Below, piece by piece: positions 1 to 9,924 of a DNA stretch of 64,000 nt. The DNA lies in the NCBI GenBank assembly GCA_001414485.1, contig LLEY01000183.1, forward strand, positions 1 to 64,000, given 5' to 3'. A program made the translations under genes and the position numbers. Every line of letters begins with the position of its first letter. The stretch's first letter is position 1. Below the pieces are notes generated by a model that was given only the letters and a program-made list of their open reading frames with translations, made no database searches and had not been told where the DNA came from. This DNA comes from Calycina herbarum (Eukaryota; Ascomycota; Leotiomycetes; Helotiales; Pezizellaceae).

Positions 1-1408
1 TTTATATAGTAATAAAACTAAGATTTCAATTTCAGATTTTTTTATAAATAAATACGTAAAGTGCACGGTTATGCACAGACGTTTTTTGTATAGGTTTTGA
101 AGTGCGCAGGGTCCTGATATGCGCAGGGTCCTGATAAACCACGTTATATATAAGTATATCTAATAGTTTTAGTTATGTACTATCTTATTATTATATAGAG
201 AGAATTAATTTATTATTTCTAGCTAGCTTTTCTCTTTATTATAATAAATACTCTTTTACTGTAACAGTCCCAGTCACATACGCCTGGATCACGTGCCGAG
301 GTTCTGCCGAAGTCTCGCTTAGTGTATATAAATAGAGACAGAGCGTACCAACTCTTCTCTTCTCTCTTTAGTTTAGTTTTCTTCGAATACAGGTACCATT
401 CTGCAAGCATCTCTTTTGGTGCATTTGTAGAGGGCCGTCACATTTACTACTATTCTAATACTTTTACTAATTCTACTTTATATACTATATATTGTAACAG
501 CACGAAACGGATACTACTACAAAAGAGGCATATGGGAGTGCATTCGGTAGAATGACATATCCGAATACTAGGCTCTGATACGAAGGAAAAGACCAAATTG
601 GTCTTTCCTCAAGAGAGAGTAAGGGCATCTATATACAAGAGGGCCGGATAATAACAAAAGTCCGTACCGATCCGGCTCTGACAATTCCGAAACCATCTGT
701 GCCGTACCATACTCGGCACGTATTCTTGGCTGTTCCGATGGCTCGGCAATTCCATAAATAGCTGGCCATCACATATATCTAGTAATAGATTATAAGCTTA
801 GAAGTATAAGCTAAAGAGTATTATAGTAGTACTTTACTACGCTTAGTATTTATATAAAATTAGAGTATTTAAGATAGAGAGTAATTATTATTTATATATA
901 ATAGTATATATCTTAGTCTAAGTATATACTACTTCTAAGTACTTTAAAGCTATCTTATATAAGAGATAGTAGAGAGCGCTTTATTAAAAAGTAGTTTATA
1001 ATCGAGAAGGAATTTAGTAATAACGAATCTCTTAATAACTTAGATAGTAATCTCTTTAAAAAAATATTTAAATCTCTTTTGCTTTTTAACTCTTCTCTAC
1101 TTCCTTCTAATTCCAAAGATCTAGTGAATTCTTTTTCTAATTTTAAAGTATTAAAACTATTATAACTTGTTTTAAAATTAAAAAGCGTTGTAGTTTAGAA
1201 TAGTTATAACAAAATTAAGTCGCGCTAGACTCTGTAATAAATGCAAGTTCACACCACTTATTAACCGCAGTGTTGTGTTGGCGAACGTATAAATTATGCC
1301 TGGAGTTCTTAGTGTTGGCGTAGACTAGGATAGGCAGATTGTTTGTCGACCTTGCCTCTTCAGAGTAATCCCATCAAAACCCCCAGCATCACTATCTTAC
1401 CCTGATTT
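1..1408. other. AT-rich, gene-free RIP-like block
   Basis: No coding region can be supported here. Positions 780-1200 are strongly AT-rich and dense in TA steps and stop codons in all frames, as expected of repeat DNA decayed by C-to-T mutation. Positions 240-760 are less biased and contain TATA-like stretches near 325 and 750, which could be remnants of a retroelement end. That last point is inference only, as I found no paired long terminal repeat. Confidence 0.6.
103..136. repeat. 17-bp tandem duplication
   Basis: Two identical adjacent copies of a 17-bp unit (TGCGCAGGGTCCTGATA) at 103-119 and 120-136. The unit is GC-richer than its surroundings. Function unknown. Confidence 0.85.
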
Positions 1409-2473
1409 ATGCAATTTATCTCTTATAATCAAGACTCGACATTCAACCATCAAGAATATTATCCAAAAAGAACCATGTTAGACTCCGATTTTCCTACAAC
1501 ATTGAGCAGCGCTGAAAAGCAAATCAACAAGGCAAAAGAGCTTGCATCACAACATCTTGGAATCAAAGCAACATCAGCCCAGCTCACGACCACCCAAGGA
1601 TGTTTCAGTAAAACACTAGAAGTTTCTCTTCAGGACGGTCGAAATGTCATCATCCAATTCAGAATCGAATCCCTAGACGCCGAACCTTTCTTCCGTGCTC
1701 GCCAACTTCTCGGCGACATGGTGCCCATCATTGAAGCAATTCACGACCCAGAACTGGTCGAAGCTGGGGTGTGGCCATTTTATATGACCCGCATTCCTGG
1801 GAAACCATGGTTGGAGTTCGAAGATACATGGAACGAAAACCAACGAGCCACCTGTGCCAAGTCCCTCGGTCGCGTCTTTGCTCGATGTTTTGTTGAAGGC
1901 AACGCAGGCGACGTAGTCGACTCCGACATCATCCCCAATCTCCACAAGATTCGGAAGCTCGCCCTCGAAAGAGATGATGTCAAGCTATTCTCCGGATTCA
2001 TTGCTGAATTGATCGAGGAAGCTCCGATTTTGAAGAAACTTCCTCTGTTCTTCGGGCACCTCGATATGAATGAGATGAATGTTCTTGTTACTGAAAATGC
2101 CGAAATCACTGGCATTATCGACTGGGAACTATCACCTCCTCCGCGTCCATTTGGTATTGCATGTTATTGTATCCAGTTCTTGGCTGGAGAGATCATCGAC
2201 AAAGAGTTCCGCGAGCGTTCTGGTTTTGAGGCCATCGACCGGGCATTCTGGGCAGGGCTCCTTGAAAATACACCAAACAAAATTCGCAATGTTTTGGAGG
2301 CGAACTGGGAGGCAGTACAAACTTCTATTATGATTGGAACAATATTCAAGGTCATGTCCATCGAAGGCGATCAAGTTTTTCTTTCAAAAGTTACACTCAA
2401 TGCATTACCGATATTGATGCGTTATCGCATTCCTGCTCTGAGAGGGTCGCACAAGGCGTATGCTAGCGATTGA
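1409..2473 (+). CDS. Aminoglycoside phosphotransferase/APH-like kinase-fold protein
   Basis: Intronless reading frame of 354 codons; a second in-frame ATG at codon 23 (1475) could be the real start. The protein has the APH/choline-kinase fold signatures: a catalytic-loop HLDMNEMN (HxDxxxxN pattern) near residue 217 and a GIIDWE metal-binding motif about 20 residues later, with an APH-type N-terminal lobe before them. Members phosphorylate small hydroxylated molecules or act as uncharacterised kinases; in filamentous fungi the family is large and mostly without known substrate. The gene stands alone between AT-rich decayed DNA and a pseudogene but is itself intact, with normal codon use. The substrate cannot be told from sequence. 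Confidence 0.85.
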   Translation: MQFISYNQDSTFNHQEYYPKRTMLDSDFPTTLSSAEKQINKAKELASQHLGIKATSAQLTTTQGCFSKTLEVSLQDGRNVIIQFRIESLDAEPFFRARQLLGDMVPIIEAIHDPELVEAGVWPFYMTRIPGKPWLEFEDTWNENQRATCAKSLGRVFARCFVEGNAGDVVDSDIIPNLHKIRKLALERDDVKLFSGFIAELIEEAPILKKLPLFFGHLDMNEMNVLVTENAEITGIIDWELSPPPRPFGIACYCIQFLAGEIIDKEFRERSGFEAIDRAFWAGLLENTPNKIRNVLEANWEAVQTSIMIGTIFKVMSIEGDQVFLSKVTLNALPILMRYRIPALRGSHKAYASD

Positions 2474-3579
2474 GGTCTGGGGGTTTAAAGTAGGATCGCA
2501 AACTGTCGGGACAAAGGGTCTGAGTCACATAAACTGTTATGTTAGGCAAATTTTCAAAGAGATATATTAGAATATATTAAAGAAGATAATATCTTATTTT
2601 TAATAGACAGAAGTGGGAGATCTCGTCAGTGGTAATTTGTTAAATTGTTTGTTATTGTTTTACGAACTTCTTACTCTGAATACTCGTTTAACGTTTTCTT
2701 CTTTTGATTCCCCTCGCTGCACACACCAAATAGTAAAATATCGAATAGTACGTCCCTCGTCAAGTTCTATTACTCCTCTCACGTTATTTATATTAAACGA
2801 CTTCTAGACTTCTTAACATAATACAGAACCTCTATCGCTTCCCTCCTAAGAATGCCTTTCTCCACCAATTCCTCTCACAACCTCCCTAGTCCACTCCTGA
2901 CATCGTCTCCTCTATTATATCCTAAATCAGCAGTCTTCCCTTAGTTACTAAGGGGGGTACTCCGAGTCTCGGTTGTATACTTCCTGTCGGCTCATTCTGA
3001 ACACATGTGTTCTACTACCGAGATTGTGTGGTTGGCTGGGTTGGTTACCTCTTTGAAAGGTTGAGTAAAGGAGGACCGGAAGTCTTGGGAATTACGTTAC
3101 CTATCCCATTTCGATTGGAACAGTCACGAAGTGGGAGCTCATGTCTATTAACTGTTGAGCTGCTTGAATGGTTTGAAACTATTTAGCAACATTCAAGGAT
3201 AAGCTTATTGTCAAGGACTAGATGACACGCCACCCGGCTTCCCAGCTTCACAAAATTTAAACAAACTCCACTTGACGAAAATGAGCCACTCACCAACGAG
3301 AGAAAACCTCATGTGCATCCTTTACACCATCGCGTGGACTATAATGCTCAGAACAAATAATTTCAAGCGATAATTTCACATACTATTTGTAAAGATGGAG
3401 ACTTGATGCCGCTTCACGATAGCCTTGACCACGACCCTGGGTAATAAAAGTTGTCTTAGAGCAAGTTCATTGTGTCACCAAAGCTGCTCACAAAAAATAC
3501 GCAAAAATTCAAAACCAATAAAAGTCGGTGAGATGTGGTTGGCTTTTAGAGATTTGGTGGTAGCGGTGTTGCTGTTTGA
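2474..3579. other. Intergenic region without supported gene
   Basis: Mixed-composition DNA with only short open frames. Positions 2550-2600 and 2640-2820 are AT-rich. I see no RNA gene or clear repeat here. Confidence 0.5.
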
Positions 3580-4677
3580 TTGGTCGCTCCTGGTCCATGT
3601 TTCGAAGTAGCTGAGCCTTGGATTTCCTTGACACTCGTATTTATCAAGAATACTTCCCCCTCAAATGCGGAATTTAAAAATGCAGGATACAAACACACGG
3701 GCAACTTGAGCGGTATGGGAGGCTTGGACTATACACATGGCTGGCTAACCAGGTTTCCAGTCATGATGACCCCTCGCTTATTATCTGGTGAGTTTGACTG
3801 GTGTAATTTGAAACATGTCCTACTCACCCATTCATACAGCCTTATCGAGGTAGAAAATCGGCTGGCTCTCCTTGACTTGGAGGATTTTGAAAACTTCCCC
3901 ACCGCGCTGTTGGCTTATTTCAAAACTCGGAATGCTTTCAAGCCTGGACCTCACTCGCCCCTCGATTTTGCAAACCCAATGGAATAGCTTTCGTTGAGAA
4001 TTACCTACATTTAGACGATCAATTAGACACACATGAATGGGTATTGCAAAGAAGGAAAACGATGCCATAAACTTCGGGATTATAGAGAGTGGATATACCA
4101 CGATTTACATTCTGTGTTCACAGACTGGCATGGTGTCTGGGATGCGGCTCGTCTTCATCTCGCAGAGTTGGACCATTTTGGGGCTAGCAATATAGGAGAA
4201 CGTATGAGGAGAATCAGTAGAGCGACTGCTGCCAACATCATGCTGGGAGAATCGCTTACAATTCATAGGGAGTCGTTGAAATTTATGACCAAGACTGTGC
4301 AGGTTTCCGAAGACGGCAAGATCCAACGCACCCAGAAGGATAGATGCAAGGAGATGACCGATTCCCTACAACATTACGACGTCGTTCGACAGGGGAATCT
4401 GGAACAATTACGGAACCTGCTCTCCATGATGATTGCGCTCGAGTAAATATCTCAGGGAAGCTCAATGGCACGCTTGAATGTTCTTGCATTCGTATTTCTT
4501 CCTATATCATTCATGGCGGCAAGTACCAATTATTTGACAGCTAACCCGCAACTGAAGACTATTTTTGGAATGACGGAATTTTCAATTTCACCACGATGGT
4601 ACCGTGCCTGTGCTTTACCTCTTTTGTTTGGGACTATTTTCATAGCGTCCCTATCTCCAAGGATAATCTCAAGCTAG
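3580..4677 (+). pseudogene. CorA-like metal-transporter pseudogene
   Basis: One continuous reading frame carries a recognisable fungal CorA-like (Mg2+ transporter family) protein, broken by in-frame stops at 3985 (TAG), 4012 (TAG), 4024 (TAG) and 4444 (TAA). All four segments share the frame and no indel is needed to join them. The middle part is a long helical region, and the last segment (4465-4677) holds the two C-terminal hydrophobic helices around an FGMTE stretch, where CorA proteins carry the GMN-like loop. Every stop could come from CAG or CAA by a single C-to-T change, as in RIP. The gap between the last stop and the next ATG is too short for an intron. The N-terminal part of the family is not evident upstream. 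Family assignment is from helix pattern and membrane motif and is fairly firm. Confidence 0.75.
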
Positions 4678-5142
4678 GAAAATTAGAAGAAACCCCAAAA
4701 GACCACCGTTAAGCAGCTAGAAACAGTAGTCATAGAGGAAATGCCGTTAACAGAAGTGTCTTATCCACCTCCGTCCGACGCATTACCTCTTATTAGGGGG
4801 TTCTAGTCTATATTTTCTGTTTTCGTATTCTTTACTGTGGTACCTATTTTCTTGTCAAAGAAGGTCTTTTTCCCCCCTAATATAGATATGCGAAACGTGG
4901 ATATAAAGGGGTAGGAAGTCGTAGTCCTCACTCACGAGTCTCGATCTATTAGTTGTTATTGGGGTAAAGTTATAAAAGTCAAAAGTTTACCATAAAAGAG
5001 GTGTCGTGAGAGTTAAATCAACTACCACGTAAAACGGTCAGATAGCCCAAGGAAGCCCCCTTTTCGGGTTCTACCTCGCTTAGCGAGGACTCTGACCAAG
5101 CTTCAGCGGATAGAACTTGTTGCCTTACAAAAAAAAGAGTTA
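4678..5142. other. Intergenic spacer before MITE
   Basis: No gene or RNA seen. Composition becomes AT-rich toward the transposon-like element that begins at 5143. Confidence 0.5.
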
Positions 5143-5664
5143 CAGTAAGTTGCGAGTTAAGCTTGAATTTGCCCACTTTTTTTGTAATCCGAGCTTTTTT
5201 TTATTAAGGCTTTCTCCCTCTTTTCTTTAGAAGATAGAAAATAAAAGTACTCTAAAAGAGATGAGGCCTAGCTAGAAAGAAGCGCTATATCTAATTATCT
5301 CTCTTCTATATAATTTATCAATTTAAAGTAAGTATAACAAAAGTAAACTAAAAGATAAATAATTCTTAAAATAACCCCTTTTCTTAAAAAAAAATTCACT
5401 CCCTCTATAAGGTTAATAAGCTATACTAAGACCCTATAAAAATCAAGATAGATATAAAATTATCTGTTTTTGTCTTATAAAGTTTATAGAGTATAAGGAG
5501 AGATATAAGCCTCTTCTTTCCTATTCTTATAAATAGTATATTATATGTTATTATTAATTAATAGGTAAAAGAGTGCCTAAAAAGGGGGGAAATCAAGGAA
5601 TTTTCTTAAAAAGCTCGGATTACAAAAAAAGTGGGCAAATTCAAGCTTAACTCGCAGCTCACTG
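5143..5664. mobile_element. 522-bp MITE-like element, Tc1/mariner type ends
   Basis: Near-perfect terminal inverted repeats of about 57 bp: 5143-5199 matches the reverse complement of 5608-5664. Both ends start CAGT and are flanked by TA (5141-5142 and 5665-5666), the target duplication typical of Tc1/mariner elements. The two ends differ by a G/A and a C/T substitution in the first 10 bases, as RIP would give. The interior (5200-5600) is very AT-rich with no transposase frame, so this is a non-autonomous element or a RIP-destroyed remnant. Confidence 0.85.
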
Positions 5665-5939
5665 TATTTGTAATCGTTGGTATTCAAGTAAAGTACTTCT
5701 GAAAATACGTTCTGAAATGTTTCTTCTGAAGCTGGGGGCATGGATAATTTCAACTCACAAAGAATTGTTCCCCAGCGTGTTGTTATTGTCCCATCACCAA
5801 AAAAAAAAAATCTCCAATCTATAACTTCCCGTGAGAAATCCTTGATATCCCTCTCCTGTTTATCCACAACCCGCCATTCGCATATACCCCAACAACACAA
5901 CACAACTTACTCTGTCGTCAAAACCCCAACACTTTCAAA

Positions 5940-6616
5940 ATGGTCTGGCACAACATCTGGAGCGACCAAGAGCAAGCAATCCTCATGTTTTGGTACTCCA
6001 AGTCATCTCACCATGCCAACCGAAACCGAAACCAAAATCCAAACCTCCCCTCTGAACCAGCACTCAACTGGTTTCAAATCGAAAAGAAGATGAAGCAAGA
6101 AGCCGCAGCACGAGGCATCAGAGTCACCCGACCCTGGACCTCTTGGACTATTTCTGCGTATATCCATACTGTTGGTATGACTTGAGGTCATAAAACTGGT
6201 ACCTAAACTGGTGCTCAAAGTGGTGTATTATTCTTATCTTGTCTTGTCAAAGTAGCTACGTAGGTCCTTCTTATATAGCCCTTTCCAGGTCACGTGAACT
6301 AGCTACAAAGTAGTATTCACCTGAAACGACACATACCCACCACCGGTCTTTAATTGAGAGATGAGGAGTGGATGGTGTGAAGGCTAAGGCATTCTTGTAT
6401 GAATGTGCACTTGTTGTTCATCCTGAGGCATCTGCGGAAGATGCTGAAGAGCTGGGGAATCAATTGCCATGGAGTGTCGAGGATTGGCATGCTGAGGTTG
6501 GACTTGGTCAGCGCCCTGACGAGGAGGTTGGGAATGGAGAAAGAGGACTCTTGCAGCGAGTTGTGGATGCTTGGAGAGATATTGTGAGATCCTCGAAAGA
6601 CTCTAGCTCCTCTTAA
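5940..6616 (+). CDS. Hypothetical protein with Myb/SANT-like N terminus
   Basis: Not a recognised family. Likely two exons, 5940-6174 and 6366-6616, joined in phase across a GTATGA donor and an AG acceptor, giving about 161 residues; the intron (191 nt) is longer than most in the window, so the structure is uncertain. Exon 1 starts with a tryptophan-containing helix (IWSDQEQAILMFWY) resembling the first helix of Myb/SANT or trihelix DNA-binding repeats, and ends in a Trp-rich basic stretch. Exon 2 is acidic. The gene at 8712-9524 begins with a similar W-x(3)-D-x(2)-I-L-M pattern, so the two may be diverged relatives. No function is assigned. Confidence 0.45.
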
Positions 6617-7181
6617 CCGATCAAAAGTCTGTTAGGTGAACGCGTGAGGACTAAAGATACAGCATGCTTAAGAGAACCAGCTTCTCTGCTTTTGATCGCC
6701 CCCTAAATTAATATTAAATTCCCGATACAAGAGATTTTATTCCCCTTCTTTTCTACTGAAATCTAAATTCAAATTCATTTCTCTTCTTCTGCTAACCCAG
6801 ATCTTTGTAAGCGACAACAATAGATAACCTTTATTAACTCGCTTTCAAAGCTACCTCGAAATCCTCTTAAATCAATGAATTTACAATGGATTAGAAACAA
6901 TGGACCAGTGTCAAATCGCACCTTTCAATAGCAAAGCACTACAAAGAAATCAAATATCACAAACTACCACAATGAATTATTCTTACCTTTAAGAACTTTA
7001 TATAAAGGAAATCTTTATTCTGGTCTATATTAATAGCTTTTTCTACACAGACAATGAGATTGTTCGTACATAAGTCGAAATCCCGCCCAATGAAAGATTC
7101 AAGTAAACAGATAATTTCACATTCATTTCCCGATCTTCCCGTTTCATATCAAATTATACAACAACACTACAACTTTACATC
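6617..7181. other. Intergenic region, AT-rich
   Basis: No supported gene. It probably serves as 3' end of the upstream gene and promoter of the membrane-protein gene at 7182. Confidence 0.5.
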
Positions 7182-8072
7182 ATGGCGCTTCCAATCCCAC
7201 GGTTCATTCAACTCCTTATCTCGTACACCAAACAAATTAACTACGCCATTAGTAAATTTTACATCACCTTCCTCCACCGTCAGAGCTTGTTCCTTGGAAA
7301 CATATTTCTACACTGGAGTGCCATGCTAGATGAATTCGTCAACAAAATTCTCAACGACGAAGCTGACGATTCGTTTTTCACTTATGTGGTCAGTACATGT
7401 CTTGCTTATTTCCCAATAACCTCCGAATCCATCATCGAAATTGTCGCCTTCCTCATTCAGTCCCTCTCGACTTATAATGGAGCCTTTAATAACCAACTTC
7501 TAATATGCTGGGAATGGTGGTTAGATGGCCGCTTCATAACCCCAGACGAAGCAGCAATAGAAAAATGGGAAGCAGCGCGCGAAAACCTGTACTCCTTTGG
7601 CATCTTCATCTTGGACCTGCATGTGGCCTATTTTTGGTACGACCTTTCTTATACATCAATCTTCGAATCCTTGGCCTTCCTTCTCGTCGAGTGGATCCTA
7701 CAGTTGAACTTCACTTTTTTTTATCAATACCGTGAAGAAGTGGATAGGATTGACTTCTACCTCTGGCGGCGTTTTACAATCGAATTTCCTGACCAGGAAA
7801 CTTTGCATTCGTTGGATTTCGCATTCATACCTACCGCTTTTATGTTCCTTGTAGGATGGGGCTGGTATGCGTTTGAGACTTGGGTTGAGACAGCGGGTAC
7901 TATGGGGGCGAGTGAACTCCAGTGGAGCTTTTTGAGGTGGTGGGCTCTTGGGCTCTCCTTTTTTAGTGTTTATTGTAAACCTTATGGAGTTGAGTATACG
8001 GATGAAAACAAGGAAAGGTATATTTTTGGTCTGTTTGTTTTTGGGGGATTGGTGCTTAGTATAAAGCTTTGA
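7182..8072 (+). CDS. Hypothetical membrane protein
   Basis: Intronless 296-codon frame starting at an ATG with a purine-rich lead. I do not recognise the family. The protein is unusually rich in Trp, Tyr and Phe, has an acidic central segment near residue 115, and shows several hydrophobic stretches: about 20-45, 135-180, 210-235, 245-265 and the extreme C terminus, which ends in a hydrophobic tail plus Lys. This suggests a polytopic membrane protein, perhaps in an internal membrane. It sits between two hypothetical genes with Myb-like N termini in a region that looks lineage-specific. Function unknown. Confidence 0.65.
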   Translation: MALPIPRFIQLLISYTKQINYAISKFYITFLHRQSLFLGNIFLHWSAMLDEFVNKILNDEADDSFFTYVVSTCLAYFPITSESIIEIVAFLIQSLSTYNGAFNNQLLICWEWWLDGRFITPDEAAIEKWEAARENLYSFGIFILDLHVAYFWYDLSYTSIFESLAFLLVEWILQLNFTFFYQYREEVDRIDFYLWRRFTIEFPDQETLHSLDFAFIPTAFMFLVGWGWYAFETWVETAGTMGASELQWSFLRWWALGLSFFSVYCKPYGVEYTDENKERYIFGLFVFGGLVLSIKL

Positions 8073-8711
8073 TTTGGTGGTTTTATTGAGGTCGACTCTT
8101 GAAGAGTGCCTAGCCGGTAAGGTAAGTAAGTGGGTTGTTGTTTTCGTAAATATATAGATTAAATGTTTTCATGTTCATCGTTTAAGTATCGGGTTTTTTG
8201 GTGATGGTGTAGAACAGGACTTCCGTCTCACTGTAAGAGTAATAAGTTTTCTCCGGCAACTTCATAAAATTATGAGAATATGAGAATTTCAGGTACAACA
8301 AGCCAGAAGCATGCCTCAGAACAACGACCGAGGCTCTTAATACTCGAGAGGGCAGAGAGGTTTACCAAATTTTCACGCTTTATTAGTAAAATATAAATAC
8401 ATGAATACACACACCAAAAAGAATCCAACATCACGGAAAGCAAATGAAAACACGGAAACTATATATAAATAAGGTGGGCTTTAATTCAATTGTGCTATCC
8501 TAACGATATGTTAGGACAAGGGGGTTAAACACTTGAAGCGACTAGCTACAAGTCTTATCTCTCATGGCGAGTATGCCGATGAGCTTACTGAAAGCAGTTC
8601 GCAACACAACACTCAAACCAATGAGCGGCGTTGACAATGATTACAACAAGGTAGAAGGCAAAAGGAAAGGGGGAATAGGAAGAGAAAGCGAAAAAGAGAA
8701 TCACTCTCCTC
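8073..8711. other. Intergenic region between convergent genes
   Basis: 3' flanks of the convergent genes ending at 8072 and 8712. No RNA gene or repeat recognised. Confidence 0.5.
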
Positions 8712-9524
8712 TCACCAGTCCTCCATATCAGGCACTTTATCAGAGGCCATTTCAACTCTCTGCTCTAGAGCAACAGCCTCAAGCTTCAAAGGTAACTCCT
8801 CAAACCAGAAATTAACCGGTTCTCCCTCCCACTCAGGACTATACTGAATCATGCCACAACCCTCCTGTCCAAAGAACGAGCCAGGGGGCCCAGATGCATA
8901 CTCAGCACCCTCCCCCTCAAAACCCTCATACTCCGGCATATCCATCCACCCCAAATACTCACACAAAAAACCCCCCCACTCAATCTCCATCCCAGCCTTG
9001 AACTCTCTTTCATCAAACTTTCTCTCGCTCTCCGCTGCTTTAACGAGTTTAAAACCACGCTTGCGGAGGACGCGTTCAATACCATCTCCACGATATTTTC
9101 TTAATTTCGGAAGATCTAACACCTTAACCAATTCATTCATCCGACAAGCAATTTGCCCAGGGTTGAATTGTCGTCCAAGTTCGAAGTAAGCTTGCATTAG
9201 GAGTCTATCATCTAACTCGCACCACTTAACCTTTTCCTTCTTGGGAGCTGGAGGTGGGTATACACAGACGATTTCCGCGAGCGGAAAGGTTTCTAGGAGT
9301 TCAGGGAGACGAGTTTCAAGACCGTATAAGGCTTGTTCGAAGGAGTAAGGAGGGTAGAGGACGGCTTCGCAGCGGAGGAGTGAGGATGAGAGAATGTTCA
9401 TTGAGTTGACGAGTTCCATGAGGTCTGGTTCGCCGGTTGCGAGGTGGAGGGGAGTTGTGGGGAGGACGGCCATGAGGATGTGGTCGTCGCGGGGGGTCCA
9501 GGTGAATTCGGTGGGGTATGACAT
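8712..9524 (-). CDS. Hypothetical protein with two Myb/SANT-like segments
   Basis: Intronless 270-residue protein. Two tryptophan-anchored helical segments are visible: FTWTPRDDHILMAVL at about 8-22 and KWCELDDRLLMQAYFELG at about 100-117, the second followed by a helix (IACRMNELVK) and a basic region (RKRG). This pattern resembles paired Myb/SANT repeats, although the third-helix tryptophans are not obvious. The C-terminal third is acidic and rich in Gly, Glu and Trp, which would fit an activation or interaction surface. It lies close to another gene with a similar N-terminal helix (5940). DNA binding is inference. Confidence 0.65.
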   Translation of the reverse strand: MSYPTEFTWTPRDDHILMAVLPTTPLHLATGEPDLMELVNSMNILSSSLLRCEAVLYPPYSFEQALYGLETRLPELLETFPLAEIVCVYPPPAPKKEKVKWCELDDRLLMQAYFELGRQFNPGQIACRMNELVKVLDLPKLRKYRGDGIERVLRKRGFKLVKAAESERKFDEREFKAGMEIEWGGFLCEYLGWMDMPEYEGFEGEGAEYASGPPGSFFGQEGCGMIQYSPEWEGEPVNFWFEELPLKLEAVALEQRVEMASDKVPDMEDW

Positions 9525-9924
9525 TTTGAGGTTGTTGGTGAGGCTGGAAATTGTGGTTGTGTTGTAAGGAGTAGTCGGGGATAGGGATTTGGATCGAGTG
9601 AGTTAACCAAGCTATTCTTATCCATGATGTGAGTAGACTGTTTAGGCCAGAAAAGTGGGGGTTTGTGTAAGACAAAGCTATTGTTACGAGTTGACAGTGT
9701 TGTTGAAAGGGATGAAAGAAACGGGCCGTGAAGTGCAGAGACAATGGGACATCGTGGCAACAAAGAAACCGATTGAACTTGGCAAAGAAACAGAGCTTCG
9801 AAATGCAATTGCAAGTAAATAGGAAAAAATACGAGATGCATGTTCCTTGAGTGATATACATTGAGTTATAAGAAGATTTGGACATATACTGTATCCTGAT
9901 AGCCGAAATATTCTGTGAGTCGTG
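9525..9924. other. Promoter interval of the minus-strand gene at 9524
   Basis: 400 bases between two minus-strand genes. No feature beyond presumed promoter and 3' end. Confidence 0.5.

Noticed and set aside
322..555. Short plus-strand open frame in the AT-rich block
   Set aside because: Composition follows the AT-rich DNA, there is no motif, and it lies in decayed repeat sequence.
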